Source of the DNA: Marsupella aquatica
Taxonomy: Eukaryota; Marchantiophyta
Reading direction: 5' to 3'
NCBI GenBank assembly: GCA_973895155.1
Contig: OZ316898.1
Coordinates: 17,484,001 to 17,548,000 of the forward strand
DNA: 64,000 nt
The translations under genes were made by a program, and so were the position numbers. Every line of letters begins with the position of its first letter. The stretch's first letter is position 1. This document shows, in pieces, positions 12,039-24,782 of the stretch. Below the pieces are notes generated by a model. The model was not told the origin of the DNA. It did not search any database and worked only from the letters and a program-made list of their open reading frames with translations.

Positions 12039-14262
12039 TTATTCGTGTATGAACTTTTCATAGACGGCAGAGTTTAGTCGAGGAGTGACAGTGACCAAGA
12101 GGTGCTGAGCTCGCTCGGAAATGAGAGAAGGGGTCTCGGTGATGACATCAATACTTTCGTTAGAGAGCCCCCCGGCCGATTGGAATTCAAAGCTGTGTAT
12201 GAAGTTGGCAACCATGAATTGGACCATTGTGACACCCATGATCATTCCAGGGCAACCCCGCCGCCCGGAGGAGAAGGGCAAGAGGTAGTACGAAGTTCCA
12301 AACATGGTAATGTCATTTTTTTGCTTGAAGAAGCGATCAGGGTTGAACCGCAGTGGCTCAGGCCAATGCTTCGGGTCGCGGTTGATGGCGAACAAGTTTA
12401 TCAGAGTAGTCGTTCCCGCGGGGATGTCATAGCCGGCGAGCTTAGTGTCCGCTAAGCTGCAGTGCGGGAGGCCTAGGGGGGCCGGCGGGTGCAGCCGGAG
12501 GGACTCCTTCACCACGGCCTGGAGGAACGGCAAGCTCGGTAAGTCTGCCTCACTCACAAACCGGTGCTTCCCGACGACGCTGTCAAGCTCGGCTTGCAGC
12601 CTGTGGAGAAGCTCGGGTTGCCTCAGTAGCTCGGCGACTGTCCAGTCTGTTGAATGCCCTGTTGTGTCGCTGCCTCCGATGACAAGGTCCTGCATAAATG
12701 ACATTTAGAAACATCATTCCATCAACGTACACATAGAAGGACGATAGCTAGAATCCTGGATTGTCTATATGGTATGAGCTACAGTAATAGTTTGTCCATC
12801 CACACATACTATACTACAACAACATAATTTTTAATGGAGCTTGGAGTGAGCGTAGCTCCAAGAATAAATCCCGAAGGTCAACATTAAAATCCGAGTGACG
12901 CAACTACGAAAATGAACCACTGTTTGACAGCGGCCACCCTAATCACGCAATTCCCACTTGGTTCCAATTTTGTTTATGTACAAATTTTCAACGAACTTTT
13001 CTCCATTCCTGACCGAATTGCATTTTCCATCGAGACAAAGGATCTCCTTGTCTTCATCTTTCTCTCCTCTCCACCAAAACAATCCAGAATACTTGTGAAA
13101 CAAAGAACCCAGCCCGCGCTTCCTATATCAGGATCCTTACAATCCTTTTATCTTGCCTCTGATCATTTTTGTACCCTCGCATCATCACTGTCGTTGAATT
13201 TGTAATGAGTGTAAGCTCCAGAGTAAACCAAATCCATGGACACGTTGACATCTAAGGTTTTGAAATGCTTAAGCTACAGTTCAAGTTAAAAGCAGGACTG
13301 TAGATACTCACATAGGTGATTCCGGACAGGTCCAATGAATTGAGCTTATCCTCTCCCTCTAATGACAGGAGAACGTCGAAAATGTTGGCGTCGGGGTCGT
13401 CCGGGCTCCTTTTGCCATCTCGTTCGTACTCTTCAATGAGAGCTGCTGCATACGCGGTCATCGTTTTGTTCTTCTTTTTCATGCGCCCAATCACTCCCTG
13501 CAAGTCAAACCAGCGTGCAATTGTGATGAAGTCTCCGGCGTTGAACTCGCCCGCTAGCGCCATAACCTCTCTGATCAGAGCCCTCAAATCGGACACCTTT
13601 ACTGTTCCGATTTTTATGTCCCCCTTGTATGTGGCATCCTTACGTCTGAACAGCATACTCAAGAGGCTGTTTATACTCAGATCGTTGAGCTCGGACGTCA
13701 AGTCGATGACTTCCGCCCCTTCCTTGTGCCGCTGATACAGAGCTGCGAGCGCGAAATGCACTCCGTTCTCACGCGTCGCCTGTAAACCATTGAGTCGCTT
13801 TGGAGCGAATAACGCCTGGCTATAGATCTTACGGACGCGCTTCTGGTACTCGCCACTCTGCGCGAATGCCAATGCACGGTAACTCATACCCAGATACTTA
13901 CCGGCAGAAAGAGTGGGACGAGAACAAAAGATATGGTCTTGGTCCCTCAGGACCTGTTTGGCAATATCATCGTTGGAGACGACAATTGCGTGGTTTGCTC
14001 CCAGTCTGAGGTATATTATCGGGCCAAGTTTCTCAGCTAGGCGAGAAAACATCTTGTGCGAAGGTTCTTTGGCTGTGACTCCCATGAACGGGAAGGAGCC
14101 CACAATTGGCATCACGCCTGGCGATGGTGGTAAGTGTGCCCGTTTGGTTCCCGGGAGCAGGAATTTTAAAGCAAACCACGACCCCACAACGGCGCACGAC
14201 ACCCAGAAGACCCAGGACACCTCGGACACAAAGCTGTCCATGGATACTGAGCTTCCGGCCAT
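12039..14262 (-). CDS. Cytochrome P450 A (A-type, clan 71)
   Basis: Predicted ER-anchored haem-thiolate monooxygenase of 533 residues; the substrate cannot be told. Two exons, 14262-13312 and 12689-12039, flank a phase-0 GT-AG intron at the usual clan 71 position just before the I-helix. An N-terminal membrane helix (VFWVSCAVVGSWFALKFLL) and hinge LPPSPG come first. They are followed by I-helix GGSDTT, K-helix KESLR (ExxR), PLRFNPDRF and the haem loop PFSSGRRGCPG with Cys about 463. The C-helix has YQKRVRK instead of the usual W-x3-R. The start is chosen because copy B aligns with it from the same ATG. Copies B (59030-61295, frameshifted) and C (63611-64000, partial) show a small local family; B shares promoter-proximal sequence, intron and 3' flank. 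Confidence 0.93.
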
Positions 14263-14669
14263 GCGATCGAATTATGATGGAAGTCTGATGGAAGTCTACG
14301 CAGTGAGCTCACTCAGCTTCTTAGAAAGAGAACGAAAACCTTCGTTACAAATTCGAGGGCCGAATCTCTATACTGAGGCAACGAAACACCCAAGAAAACT
14401 GACATAGCCCGACAGACAGCCCGACAGACACGTAGAGGAGAAATTTAGTTCGACAGATCTCATAACAGTCGACTAAAAAAGCAGTCTGTTGCAAAGTCTG
14501 CAAAGCAAAGTTCGAGCACAGTCATGTTGCGCGATCTAGTGGATTGAGATTCAAGGAAACGAATCCCTGAAAGCGCATTTATTGTTTTGCTACACAGAAA
14601 CCGAGAGCATCTCCAACCCAAGTGGCTTTGTTACTCTATCAGGGTGTTGACCAAAATGCGAAAAGTTAC

Positions 14670-15640
14670 CTACAATCCACACAATGCGGGTCTGGGACAT
14701 CAAGACATATATATTGTGTAGGACTTACTCCAACATTGTTATTTTTCTTGAAATCAATGTGTGCACACCATATATTACCACTACAATCCACACAATGCGG
14801 GTCTGGGACATCAAGAGATATATATTGTGTAGGACTTACTCCAACATTGTTATTTTTCTTGAAATCAATGTGTGCACACCATATATTACCACACCATATA
14901 TCACCAGATATTGATGTTTCATGCTGGTCTGGATTTGATGTGTGATGCAGGTCTGGCACATCAAAATACGACATATATTGTGCAGTACTTTCTCCAACAA
15001 TGCTAAATATTATATATCACCACATATTGATGTTTCATGCTGGTCTGGATTAGATGTGTGATGTAGGTCTGGCACATCAAAATACGACATATATTGTGTA
15101 GTACTTTCTCCAACAATGCTAAATATTATATATCACCAGATATTGATGTTTCATGCTGGTCTGGATTGGATGTGTGATGCAGGTCTGGCACATCAAAATA
15201 CCGACATATATTGTGTAGTGCTTTCTCCAACAATGCTAAATATGATATATTACCACGTTTTGACGTGTCATGCTGGTCTGGATGTGTGAGGCAGGTCGGG
15301 CACATCAAAATAAGACATTTTTATATTGTGTAGTGCTTTCTCCAACAGTGCTAAATATTATATATTACCACGTTTTGAAGTGTCATGCTGGTCTGGATGT
15401 GTGATGCAGGTCTGGCACATCAAAATATGACACATATTGTGTAGTACTTTCTTCAACAATGCTAAACAATATATATTACCACATTTTGATGTGTCATGTT
15501 GGGCTGGATGTGTGAGCAGGTCTCGCACATCAAAATATAACATATATTGTACAGTAGGACTTTCTCCAACAATGCTAAACATTGCTATTTTCTTGAAAGT
15601 AATGAGTACATTTGGTATATTATTACATTTTGATGTGTGA
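14670..15640. repeat. Satellite-like array, about 8 units of 113-117 bp
   Basis: The array lies upstream of P450 A. The first two units (about 14671-14783 and 14784-14896) are nearly identical and begin CTACAATCCACACAATGCGG. The later units share GGTCTGGCACATCAAAATA, CTTTCTCCAACAATGCTAAA and CATGCTGGTCTGGAT. No coding potential. The unit length allows one unit per short nucleosome-scale step, but nothing shows a function. Confidence 0.85.
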
Positions 15641-15689
15641 TTATTTGCATGGCAGAAATGCTATGGGATTACAGGAAGGGTTTTTCCTG

Positions 15690-16012
15690 GTTATGAGATG
15701 TGGTGGATTTTCTTGATGGAAACCAAAATGATAAGTATTACTTGATAGGAACCCTGAATGATAGAGACCATTGATTGACCTTGATAGACCTTGAATCAAT
15801 TTACCAAAAACCTCAGGGGTCATATCAAGTAACTCTTTTCATTTTGGGGTCACATCCAACAACTAATTCACATAATTGCACATCAAGATAGAGACCATTG
15901 ATTGACCTTGATAGACCTTGAATCAATTTACCAAAAACCTCAGGGGTCATATCAAGTAACTCTTTTCATTTTGGGGTCACATCCAACAACTAATTCACAT
16001 AATTGCACATTA
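15690..16012. repeat. MITE-like unit with 127-bp tandem duplication
   Basis: A block with partial inverted ends (TTTTCTTGATGGAAACC on the left, TTTTGGGGTCACATCC on the right) is related to the better-preserved MITE at 17552-17719. Its right part is duplicated head to tail: the unit starting ATAGAGACCATTGATTGACC lies at 15761 and again at 15888. Confidence 0.7.
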
Positions 16013-16194
16013 AAATCTGATAATATTTAGTGTACTATGTTTTTTTGTACTGTCCATCATAAACTCAATTATTCTATTTAAATCATAGATTGTTTTTTTG
16101 AAGTGTGTATCAATGTGCGGTCCATTTTTATGTGTATTTACCAGAATGAGATCTGTATATGCATGGAAGAGATGATACATTTGTTGACTTCTTC

Positions 16195-16530
16195 CTGCGC
16201 CTGGGTTTTCAAGATTTCAGTCTATGGTTATCAAATGCTGATACCTGCAGTTTAGGGAAATTATCCCCTCAAGGTTGGGGCTGCTTTCACTTTGCAATGA
16301 TGTTGGATACATACAATGAACTAGGAAAATTAATAATGTTATCAGACTGGGTAGGCAAAACCCTGCTGGGTTGGAGATGCTTGGACATGAACTTAGTCCT
16401 AATCCCACTTTTGGAAAGACTGTGTTTGTGTATAAAGGGGCTGGCACACAAATTGAAGCGTTACACCAAATTTGTGGGTAATCCTCAAGAGCATTGTCTG
16501 AAGATGCTTTTGGGTAGGGTTTCTGTAAAA
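16195..16530 (+). repeat. Arm of inverted duplication, P450-A side
   Basis: This segment matches 57722-58060 on the opposite strand, with small indels. Shared blocks include TTTTCAAGATTTCA, GATGCTGATA, AAGGTTGGGGC and AAGAGCATTGTCT. It lies upstream of P450 A just as the partner lies upstream of P450 B. That extends the inverted duplication well beyond the genes. No coding sequence is convincing. Confidence 0.7.
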
Positions 16531-17541
16531 AGGAATGTGCCTTGAGCAAAATCATTTTAATTGTGAGCTTCAAGAGCTTTGTTCATAGACATCATCGACA
16601 TGCAAAAAGAACAGATGGATAATGGAACTAGATGTAGTCCATGACCGAAATGATGACTCATGTATGCAACTCTTGTACAATAGGCATAGGCAGGGGTCTA
16701 CGTTTTTATATGGACTAAAAGGTCAGGTATAGAAAAAATTTAAAATTGGAAAAGGTGGGTTTTCCACTTTTAAAATTTCTTAGGTCACATCTAGACTTTG
16801 CTTTTCTTCCTTTTCTTCGTGCAAGATTAAAACAATTATAAAATTAGTTGTAATTTTTGGTAAATCAAAATTAATTTAAATAGCAATCCCCTAAAGCTAG
16901 CTTATTTTGATTTTGCTTTACTAAAAACTATTTATTATAATTAAACTAAGCTAGCTTGAATGTAGACCCCTGTATTAAAAAAGTGCCACATAATTTGGTT
17001 TTATCAAGCTTTTCAATATCGAAAGATCTTTTTTGTTTGTTAAGTTATATATTTGATTCCTTGAGCTGAGAGGTACGAGGTTGTAGACTAAAATCAATGA
17101 AACTTCACAGAGTAAAATGGATACAACGTGATTATAAGAAATTAAAAGCTCGCCTTTTAAAAAGGGGAGTTGCTTACTCAGGAATGATGCCTTGAAGGTT
17201 GCCATCCAGGAGAAGTTGGCAATGACCAACGAGTTGCTCTCCGCCCAATTTAAGGTGCATTGGAGAGGGCCGAGCAGAATTGAAGGTAGAGAATTGGCAG
17301 CAAAGGGCAGATGATCAGATGGAGAGGGTGAAGAAATATGCCAAAGCTAGTAAGCCAAAGCAGCCAACGTCAAGAAAGTTACTGGATGACTGTGGTGATA
17401 TATGGCCAAGCGATTGGCTGAAGTACCAACTCCATTGCTGATAGTGGAGGGCCGGGGCAAGACAGTGGTGATCGAGGAACTTAAGGAAGAGGTGAATAAA
17501 AGCTTTCAGGGTCAGGGACAGCAGAGCCTTCCAAAACAACT
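16531..17541. other. No gene seen; possible old coding scrap at 17230-17541
   Basis: Most of this stretch is AT-rich and empty. From about 17230 the base composition becomes more balanced. Open frames such as one with VKKYAKASKPKQPTSRKLL suggest an old retroelement gag-like or unknown coding remnant, which continues after the MITE at 17720. I cannot identify it. Confidence 0.3.
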
Positions 17542-17551
17542 ATGGCAGAGG

Positions 17552-17719
17552 GAGAGATTTTCCTGATGGACCCCCAAAATGAAAATCTTTACTTGATGGA
17601 CCCCAGAGTGATCCATACCCTTGATGGACCTTAAATCAATGGTCCTAAAATCTCATGGGGCCTCATAGGGTCCATTAAGTAACACTTCTCCATTTAGGGG
17701 TCCATCTAGTATCTCTCTC
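17552..17719. mobile_element. 168-bp MITE with 10-bp target duplication
   Basis: Both ends begin GAGAGAT when read inward. They continue as imperfect inverted repeats containing GATGGACCCC and TTACTTGATGGACCC (rightward ACTTAATGGACCC). The element is flanked by a perfect direct repeat ATGGCAGAGG at 17542-17551 and 17720-17729. A 9-11 bp target duplication with long terminal repeats fits a Mutator-like MITE. It split an older sequence that resumes at 17720. Confidence 0.8.
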
Positions 17720-17729
17720 ATGGCAGAGG

Positions 17730-19851
17730 TGGAAAGTATAGTGGCAGCCTTGTGCAAGGCTTTTGCAGTTAAGGCAACAGTTGTGGAAGTGTGCATGGCT
17801 TCCCACCAGTGGCCCCTATCCCTTAATAAATGGCAACCAGCCTCCACTTTCACAACCTCTGACCTCCATATTTGGTAAGACTAGCAGCTAGGATTGAGAC
17901 CTCTATCCTGACCTCTATTCTCATCTATGTGAGATTTCACCATATGCCACAAGATACTGGATATGATTGAGATCTGAACCTAAGTATGACAATACATCAT
18001 TTTGGAAGGATAGACTTTTAAGAAAGTGAACTGTTGGTGATTGAATTCAATATGAGGGTTATTCTGATTTTTAGGCCTCCAAATGATGAGCTTGATTTTG
18101 AGTTTAGAGTATATTGACCCCTAAACCACTGGAGATACTCTGAGGGCATTATAATATGATATAATGCCCCCCAAAACCAGGGACGTAGTTAATTCTTGAA
18201 AGGCTTTATTCTCCTAATTCCCATAGCTAGGACATTAACCTACCTAAAAACTTCAGTGATGTTTTGGGAACAGGCAAGAAAATATATACAAGTTATGAAA
18301 TGAATGGAAAAAATTAATAGGCATGCAACAATTTGTTAGAGCATGCAATTGGTTGAAAACCTGGAAGAAAATAAAAATGGAGAATATTCAACTACAGAAT
18401 TAAATTCGGCCATGCGATACTAATATTTGAATATTAGATTCTGAATTACAATCCAGACCCATTCTATAAGACAATTTTTTATTTTGTGTATAGCCATAAA
18501 CAATCTTCTCTCTTTTACGGTGTCCTTGATTTGTCGGACTTTCCATGTTCCCCTCCTCAAAAGAAAGGAGGCAATATGGAAAATAATGCCCTATAAGATC
18601 CAAACAAGAAATAACAAAAGTATTGAGGTAGAACATAATTACAGTCTCCTTCTCATTTGAGCTATCTTGTAAGGTACCGATAAGAACAGGTGACGCACCA
18701 AGTAATAAACTGCCTAAAAAAACATTCAAAATTGTAGAGTTTTCCAATTCAGATTTCATCACACGTTACATTCGAGGAGTCGTTGATTCCCATGCAATTG
18801 GTTTCTACGTTGATGAGCGTTCACATCCAAAACTATAGTTCCAAAGCTTTCGCATGCAAAATGAATCTTTATATTACTCGCAATTAAAAAAGTAAACTGA
18901 ATTCTTAGTCCCTTACAAAATAGACTTGATTTAAAGATTTAGTACAGCAAAGTAAAACCGCGGACTTCCATTTCTGAGGTCCTATTCTGTCCGTGACCGT
19001 CATCACGCCCTTACAAGGTAGTACAGATAGCGTAAAACAGTCGCTTGAATGGAATCGAATTGTTTTTCAGAAGCAGGCTGATGTAATTATATATAGAGTA
19101 AAATCCTGTTTAGAGTGAATTATGGGATATAATTTCTGGGGAACTGGAGCCTTATCTCCTGTTTTGAGGGGCTATTATTGCCCTTAATATCCTTGATGAT
19201 TTCTCCCTTTGTAATTTTTAGGGCATTAGAGGAGAGAACTCAAATCTTCCTTTTGTAAAACTTAAATTCTTAAGCTCATATTTAATATTCAGGCTTACCT
19301 CCTTATTACATTATGTTGATTTATCCTTGTAATCAAATAGTATTTAAGTAACACGATTCCACACTAGATGACAAATTGTGTCTCTTTCTATGACTGCAAA
19401 AATGAAACACTTTAGCGTAATAATGTCCGCCCCTCTCCTTTTAACTGAAATACACACTTCTACTTTTTAATTTTATGGTATGGTTTTGAGTCGCTAAAAG
19501 TTCATTTTGTCAAAACTACATGAACATTATTTGAAGGAGGCGATATTTCAGAAGCTTAAAGACAAACCACATGTGGGGAGAGCTTTAAAGGTGTCGGGCT
19601 AACACTTTTGTAAGGCAGCGAAGAGCGAGTAAGTCACTCAAAAGTAATTTATTTGCTGTTAAGGTAGTTTGGACATAAAGTTCTGGGGTTCTTCCCCTTT
19701 TTAAAAAAGAAAAGAAAAAAGGTAGTTTGGAAAAAAATTCATTCTAATTTTAATTACATTTCTCAACACCAAATATTTTAATTTTTAATTTTTAATTTTT
19801 TTAGTTTTGCGAAATCAACCATTATAATATCTGATTCTGCCCAAAGGAGTC
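17730..19851. other. No gene seen; two diverged hairpin repeats
   Basis: This is AT-rich DNA without convincing exons. Members of the GGGCATTAT...ATAATGCCC family (see 4558-4825) lie at about 18110-18265 and, more diverged, at 19095-19230. The stretch ends at the LINE poly-A tail. Confidence 0.5.
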
Positions 19852-20417
19852 TTTTTTTTTTTAGTAGAAGAGCCCCCAAGGGCCAGTAACTTTATTGAAA
19901 GAAAAAGCACCACAGAACCCGCCTGAAGGAAGGAGGCAGGGAAGGGAAAACAAAAAGTAAGGGTGGCAAAAAAGAGGAGCACACCCAGAGAAGAGAACCA
20001 ATACCAGGCACACCCAACCAGATGGCCAAAAGAGGGGGCACATCAGAGAAAGGAGGGGTGGCCGGGAGAGAAACCATATCCAACTACACCCTAAAATAGC
20101 TAATCTGCTAGAATGGAAAAGGACCGAGTGAACCTAACCGGCAAAGAGACCTGGGAGACCAGCATGAACCAGAACAGGGAAAGCGCCATTCCTCCTACCA
20201 CCGGCTGCAAGACCCTGGCAAAAACCCCTTGAATCACACCGCCACCTCCCCCCATCCCCTAGTAGCCAACTCGCCAAAGAGAGTGTGAGACAGAGCAGTG
20301 CAGCATCACCCACCGCCCGTCCGTGAGTAAGATGCTCCGCAGCTGGGAGTTCACACCCCTGAGAATCAAAGAAGCGGAGCGGGAAATGTAACCAGGCCAA
20401 TAAATCATTAGAGACAG

Positions 20418-20443
20418 AACATGATTTCGGACCAATTGAGAAG
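20418..20443 (+). repeat. Left terminal inverted repeat of copy 1
   Basis: Begins AACATGATTTCGGACC and ends GAGAAG. It pairs with 30435-30460 (mismatches at positions 9, 17 and 20) and with both ends of copy 2. Confidence 0.9.
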
Positions 20444-20738
20444 TATTTCCGCACATAGAGAAGGGTGTTTTTCATTCTCGCCAATTTGTTGAAATGACAC
20501 AAATAGCGATCCAAAATTCCGCAATATCCCAATTTAGTTCCATTTTTGTGTCGTAGATGGGATTTCATTGAAGGGGTGAGCAATGCCCACAGACTACCTC
20601 ATTATATATATTTAAACTTCCGAAATGTATTGTTTGTTGTTGACAACGTTCAACTTTGTTTCCAACATGGAAAATCCTTATTTTCCGTCAACTTGTACAC
20701 ATGGAAAATAGTTTTGCTTCCAAACCCAAACACATAAG

Positions 20739-21083
20739 GAAAGCAACTAGCGATACTCGTATCGCAAACCACATTCATCATTTGAGAATATACTCCAAAA
20801 GTAGCTCAACCTCTCCTTTCAAAAACTTTACTATCAACAGTTTGAAAAGTTACATCATAGTTGCCCAAAATTTACTACACAGTTCAACGCAGTTGATCTA
20901 CTTTTAACTAGAAAGTAAAGTGACAAAATCATGGTAACCATTCCGCCTAACCATCGTGAAAAGTGATTGTGAATCAGCAAAACTATGGTACATAACTCCA
21001 AAGCACAATATGTGCACCTTTTACAGGACCAATTTGAAAAAAATCACCCCAAAATGCAAAAAGCAATACTTGTATCGCATCTA
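20739..21083 (+). promoter_or_regulatory. Two dyad sites upstream of copy 1 transposase
   Basis: The first core, CGATACTCGTATCG (20751-20764), has outer arms GGAAAGCA and CACATTC, each 5 bp away. The second core, CAATACTTGTATCG (21064-21077), has left arm AAATGCA at the same spacing. Both lie between the terminal repeat and the TATA box of the transposase gene. Confidence 0.8.
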
Positions 21084-21300
21084 GAATCAAATTGTCTCAA
21101 TGGAGCCCTGATTAAAGCAACCCACAGTACAATATCCCAAATAGAATAAAAATTGCATCCACCCCAAAGGAAACACTTAACATGTACATTAATTTTGTCG
21201 TTAAAACACTAATTTGAACCTTTTTTAATCACCCAAGCTATTTTGTCGTGTAGCGGCTGACCAGTCAGAAGTAGCCACATGGCTCAGGGTCACCAAAAAC

Positions 21301-21308
21301 TATAAATA
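21301..21308 (+). promoter_or_regulatory. TATA box of copy 1 transposase gene
   Basis: TATAAATA lies 129 bp before the ATG at 21437. A TATA box (CTATAAAAGG on minus, about 54229-54240) lies at the matching place in copy 2. Confidence 0.6.
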
Positions 21309-21436
21309 CATCAACGCCGACTAAGTTTTTTGCACCATTTTGTTTCACAAAGTTATTCGTCTATTTGAGTTTTTTGAGCGTAAGAGCATTTTGTGACAGG
21401 AATGCCCAACAGTATAGAGTTAGTTATACGTTAACC

Positions 21437-24400
21437 ATGTCTGAAGAGTGGTCGCCCTCCAGTTCAGTTGAGTCCTCCCCCAATGGTGGTCCTCATGGTC
21501 GTCGATGTTTGCCAAATCATATTCGCAAATTACTCCCAGTTTCTCAACAGAGTGTACCCAAAATATCGGACTTTGATTCTGATGGAAGTTCTGAACCAGA
21601 ACCTGGGGCTTACTATGTGTCACGTAGTAAACCTGATAAACGTCGGCTCCTAAACATTCCCTCCCCTCGGATGCAAAAGCTTTCTATCCAAGGTTTAGGT
21701 TCTAGATGTCGATTTAGACCGTCTATCCCTGGGTATGGTGAAGGAATCAAGAAGACGATACGCGTATCGGCAACGAGATTGGGATCTCCAATTGACGCTT
21801 CAAGTTTCCAACAGGTGCCAGAGGAGAGAAGAGAAGGTCGAATGCAAACAGCGATACACGTATCGCCATTTGCATTGCCTTTGAGGGAATCAGTTTTGCC
21901 ACAGGTGCAGCGAAGGATATTTCTTGGGACAGACGTGAGAACGCAAGGTACAATACACACAATGATACGTGGATTGCCGTCTGCATTGCGTCGAAGAGAA
22001 CTGGTTCCCAGCAACAGCAAAGACAACGGACTACAAAGTCCAGAATCTGCGCAATCTCAAATTGCAGTGGGGAGATGTGTACAACGATTATTCGATGCTT
22101 CTCCAATCAATGGACCAATGGCAGCCGCTCGTGTACACAATACAAGTTTGGGGAACAATCAAGACACACCATTGATGACCGCCAGACCCACTTCTGCAAC
22201 TAGGAGTGTTTCTAGAGAGCCAATTAGACATCTTCAAGTTGCTAGACGAGGCCTCACTAGTTTTAGCGGAGTCCGAAATATGTACAGAGAACCAAGAAGT
22301 CCAATAGTGTTTTCTGATGAGTCAAGTGAGGAGGAAGATGTTGAGGAAAATAGACAGTCGCAAGCCATTGCACAAGTTGTATCAGAATGTTTGGAAACAA
22401 ATGAGGGCGAGAGTAGCTATAGTCATCTCTTTAGTGATCTGAGAAATCCCACTCTATCTTCAGATGATAGTAGCTCAAAAGATACTAATGGCTCTATTCC
22501 GGAAGTTGCAGAGAGACAAGAGAGTGAAAATTCACTCCATGGATTTCACAGTATGGAGAAACAAAAGGAGCTTAGCAAGAAAGTGAGAGACAAGCTTGTG
22601 AGGAAAGATAATGTTACAAATCAAAATTTAAAGACAAAAAAAATGAAAGAAGTTTTTAAGTACCCATGTTGTGATAATTTGTGTTTGAGAAATTTTGGTC
22701 TAGATTTAGTGACAAAACACCGGACCTTCTATTATGGCTTATCATCGACCGAGAAGAACATACTTCTAAGGGGCTGTTTGAAAAGTGGGCACGGTGGTCC
22801 AACCGGTTACATTGTTGACGGGAGATCTTTTTGTCGAGAAGGTTTCAAGAAATTATTTTCTGTTGGAAATAATCGGCTGCAGAGAATCTCAAGGAATACG
22901 TTTTCTCGTATTCAAAATGACACATTTTGCAAGGAAAAATCGGTTACTCATCTTTCACTAGTTCAATGGTGGAATGAGTTTTTCATGTCAAATGTTGAAA
23001 GTCTTCCAAACAAGGACATCTTCCACTTACCAGACAATTGGACGAAAGCTGAAGTATTTGATGCTTTCAAGATTGATACTATGGTGCGGAAGGAAACCGA
23101 GATCACATATTCTTGGTTTGTTCGCATTTGGAACAAAGAGTTCCCCAGGGTGCGTATTCCAAAAAAGAGTCGCTTCTCCACATGCGGTCCTTGCACAGAG
23201 TTCAAAGCACTTCGTGACAAAGCAGTACTTGAAGCAGAAAAACGTAAGTTGTGTCTACCTTTAAATAAGTAAAGGATTGATGTTAAGTACTACATTATTT
23301 ACTTGTTTGGTTTGGTGATGCGGTTATTATTGACAAAAACATTGACGTTCATTTGACAGGAAAATATTCAACACTTTTGAACCAACATCGGAAAGCACAA
23401 GGAGTTGAGAGGGAGAAATTAGCAAAGCACCGAAGCAAGTGCTATAAGAGTCCAGAAAAATATTTGGGGATCTGCATTGATGGTATGGATCAAAAAAGAC
23501 TGAGTTGCCACATTTCACTAGGTGCCCCAAAAACATGGACGAGAAGTACTTTATTCCGGTACATGTGGTGGGTTGTTTGGTGTTCAATGGACATTTGACA
23601 TCAAAAGTGTTTTTGAATTATCCAAACATTCACAATGACACCAACTTGACAGTGCATGTGATCCAACATATTTTAAATAGTTGGGAAGGTCCACTCCCTC
23701 CAGTGTTGTATCTACAACTTGATAATACCCCTCGAGAAAATAAAAATAAATTTCTCATGGCATATTTGAATATGCTTGTTGAGATGAGGGTTTTCCAAAA
23801 GATCAAAGTTGGTTTTCTTTTGGTTGGACATACCCATGATCAGATTGACCAAATGTTCAGGAAGTTCTCCTCAAAATTAAATAAGCAAAAAGCTTTCGGG
23901 TGGATAGTCTTGCAGACATTCTTTGTCAAGGATTCGTACAATCCAAAGGCTGAGATAATTTTTGTTGAAGAGGTTGCTGATTTCAAGAAGTTTGTGTCGG
24001 ATAAAGACCAACCCAATGACATGGGAGGTATTGGGCATGTTTTGTGTCCTCTACATGGTATTAGTGGTCAAAAGCAATTTAGGATGAAGAGGGTTGTAGG
24101 AGAGAATGGAGGAACTTCAACTTTGTTTCACGCAAAGCATCTTTCTAGCACTCAAAGTTGGGGAGAAGCAGTGGAGTTCCTTAGATACATCCCCACATCT
24201 ACCATGTGGGTTGCTGCACAAATGGCATTGAAATCTACAACCGGAGCAACAGTGGAGAATGATGAACATGATGACGGAGGCAATGGAGACGAGCGTCTTC
24301 TCTACAACCATGTTGCAGTCCTGGAGAAATATCGCAAATCAATTGAAGATGGATTCAATTACTTTGATGATGAGGATAAACTTTGGTGGCTCCGTTTCTT

Positions 24401-24782
24401 TGACAACCAGAAAGAAGTGATTAAACACCACTTGAAGGCAGGACAATGGGTTTTTGATTGGACGTGGCCAAAATCAAATATTGGAGTAGAGACTCCAAGA
24501 AATGCACTTCCCCCACAAATAGAGCCAGCCTTGCTAGATAACATTGCAGGCGCAACAACAGTCATGTACTCTGGAACAAGGAAGAAGAAAGCAGTCGAGG
24601 GAGACTTCAAAGATCTTGAAGTGAACACTAAATATGCAATGATTTGCGTGGCTGCATATAGGGATCCAAACAGCAGACCATTTTGGAGATATGTTTATCA
24701 AGGTTCTCAATCATTAATAGAAAGCCTTGATAAATCCTTAATAGTGTTATTGCACACATCTAATCTAACAACATATCATTGA
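21437..24782 (+). pseudogene. Transposase-like protein (DUF7869-type), copy 1, broken
   Basis: Presumed to act on the element ends; this is inference. Start MSEEWSPSSSVESSPN aligns with copy 2. Residues 1 to about 370 are Ser/Arg-rich and disordered-looking. A Cys cluster (PCCDNLCLRNFG) with YYGLSSTEKNILLRGC and GRSFCREGFKKLFSVG follows. After an intron (donor about 23246, acceptor about 23359) comes a block with LYLQLDNTPRENKNK and GFLLVGHTHDQIDQMFRKF. This D-N-x3-NK and GHTH-x2-D pattern resembles DUF7869 proteins. Breaks: a 1-nt loss at about 23496 shifts the frame, and homology to copy 2 stops after RPFW (about 24690). The last 100 or so residues are replaced by 34 unrelated codons. Three dyad sites lie in its coding sequence. 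Confidence 0.8.
21756..21990 (+). promoter_or_regulatory. Three dyad sites inside copy 1 transposase coding sequence
   Basis: The cores are CGATACGCGTATCG (21756-21769), CGATACACGTATCG (21852-21865, with both arms GAATGCA and TGCATTGC) and a degenerate TGATACGTGGATTG (21963-21976, with arms CAATACA and TGCATTGC). The matching exon of copy 2 keeps two sites of the same CG-rich-centre type. Confidence 0.75.

Noticed and set aside
12102-12455. Plus-strand open frame opposite P450 A exon 2
   Set aside because: A mirror frame also appears opposite copy B; it follows from the codon pattern of the P450 exon and has no protein signature.
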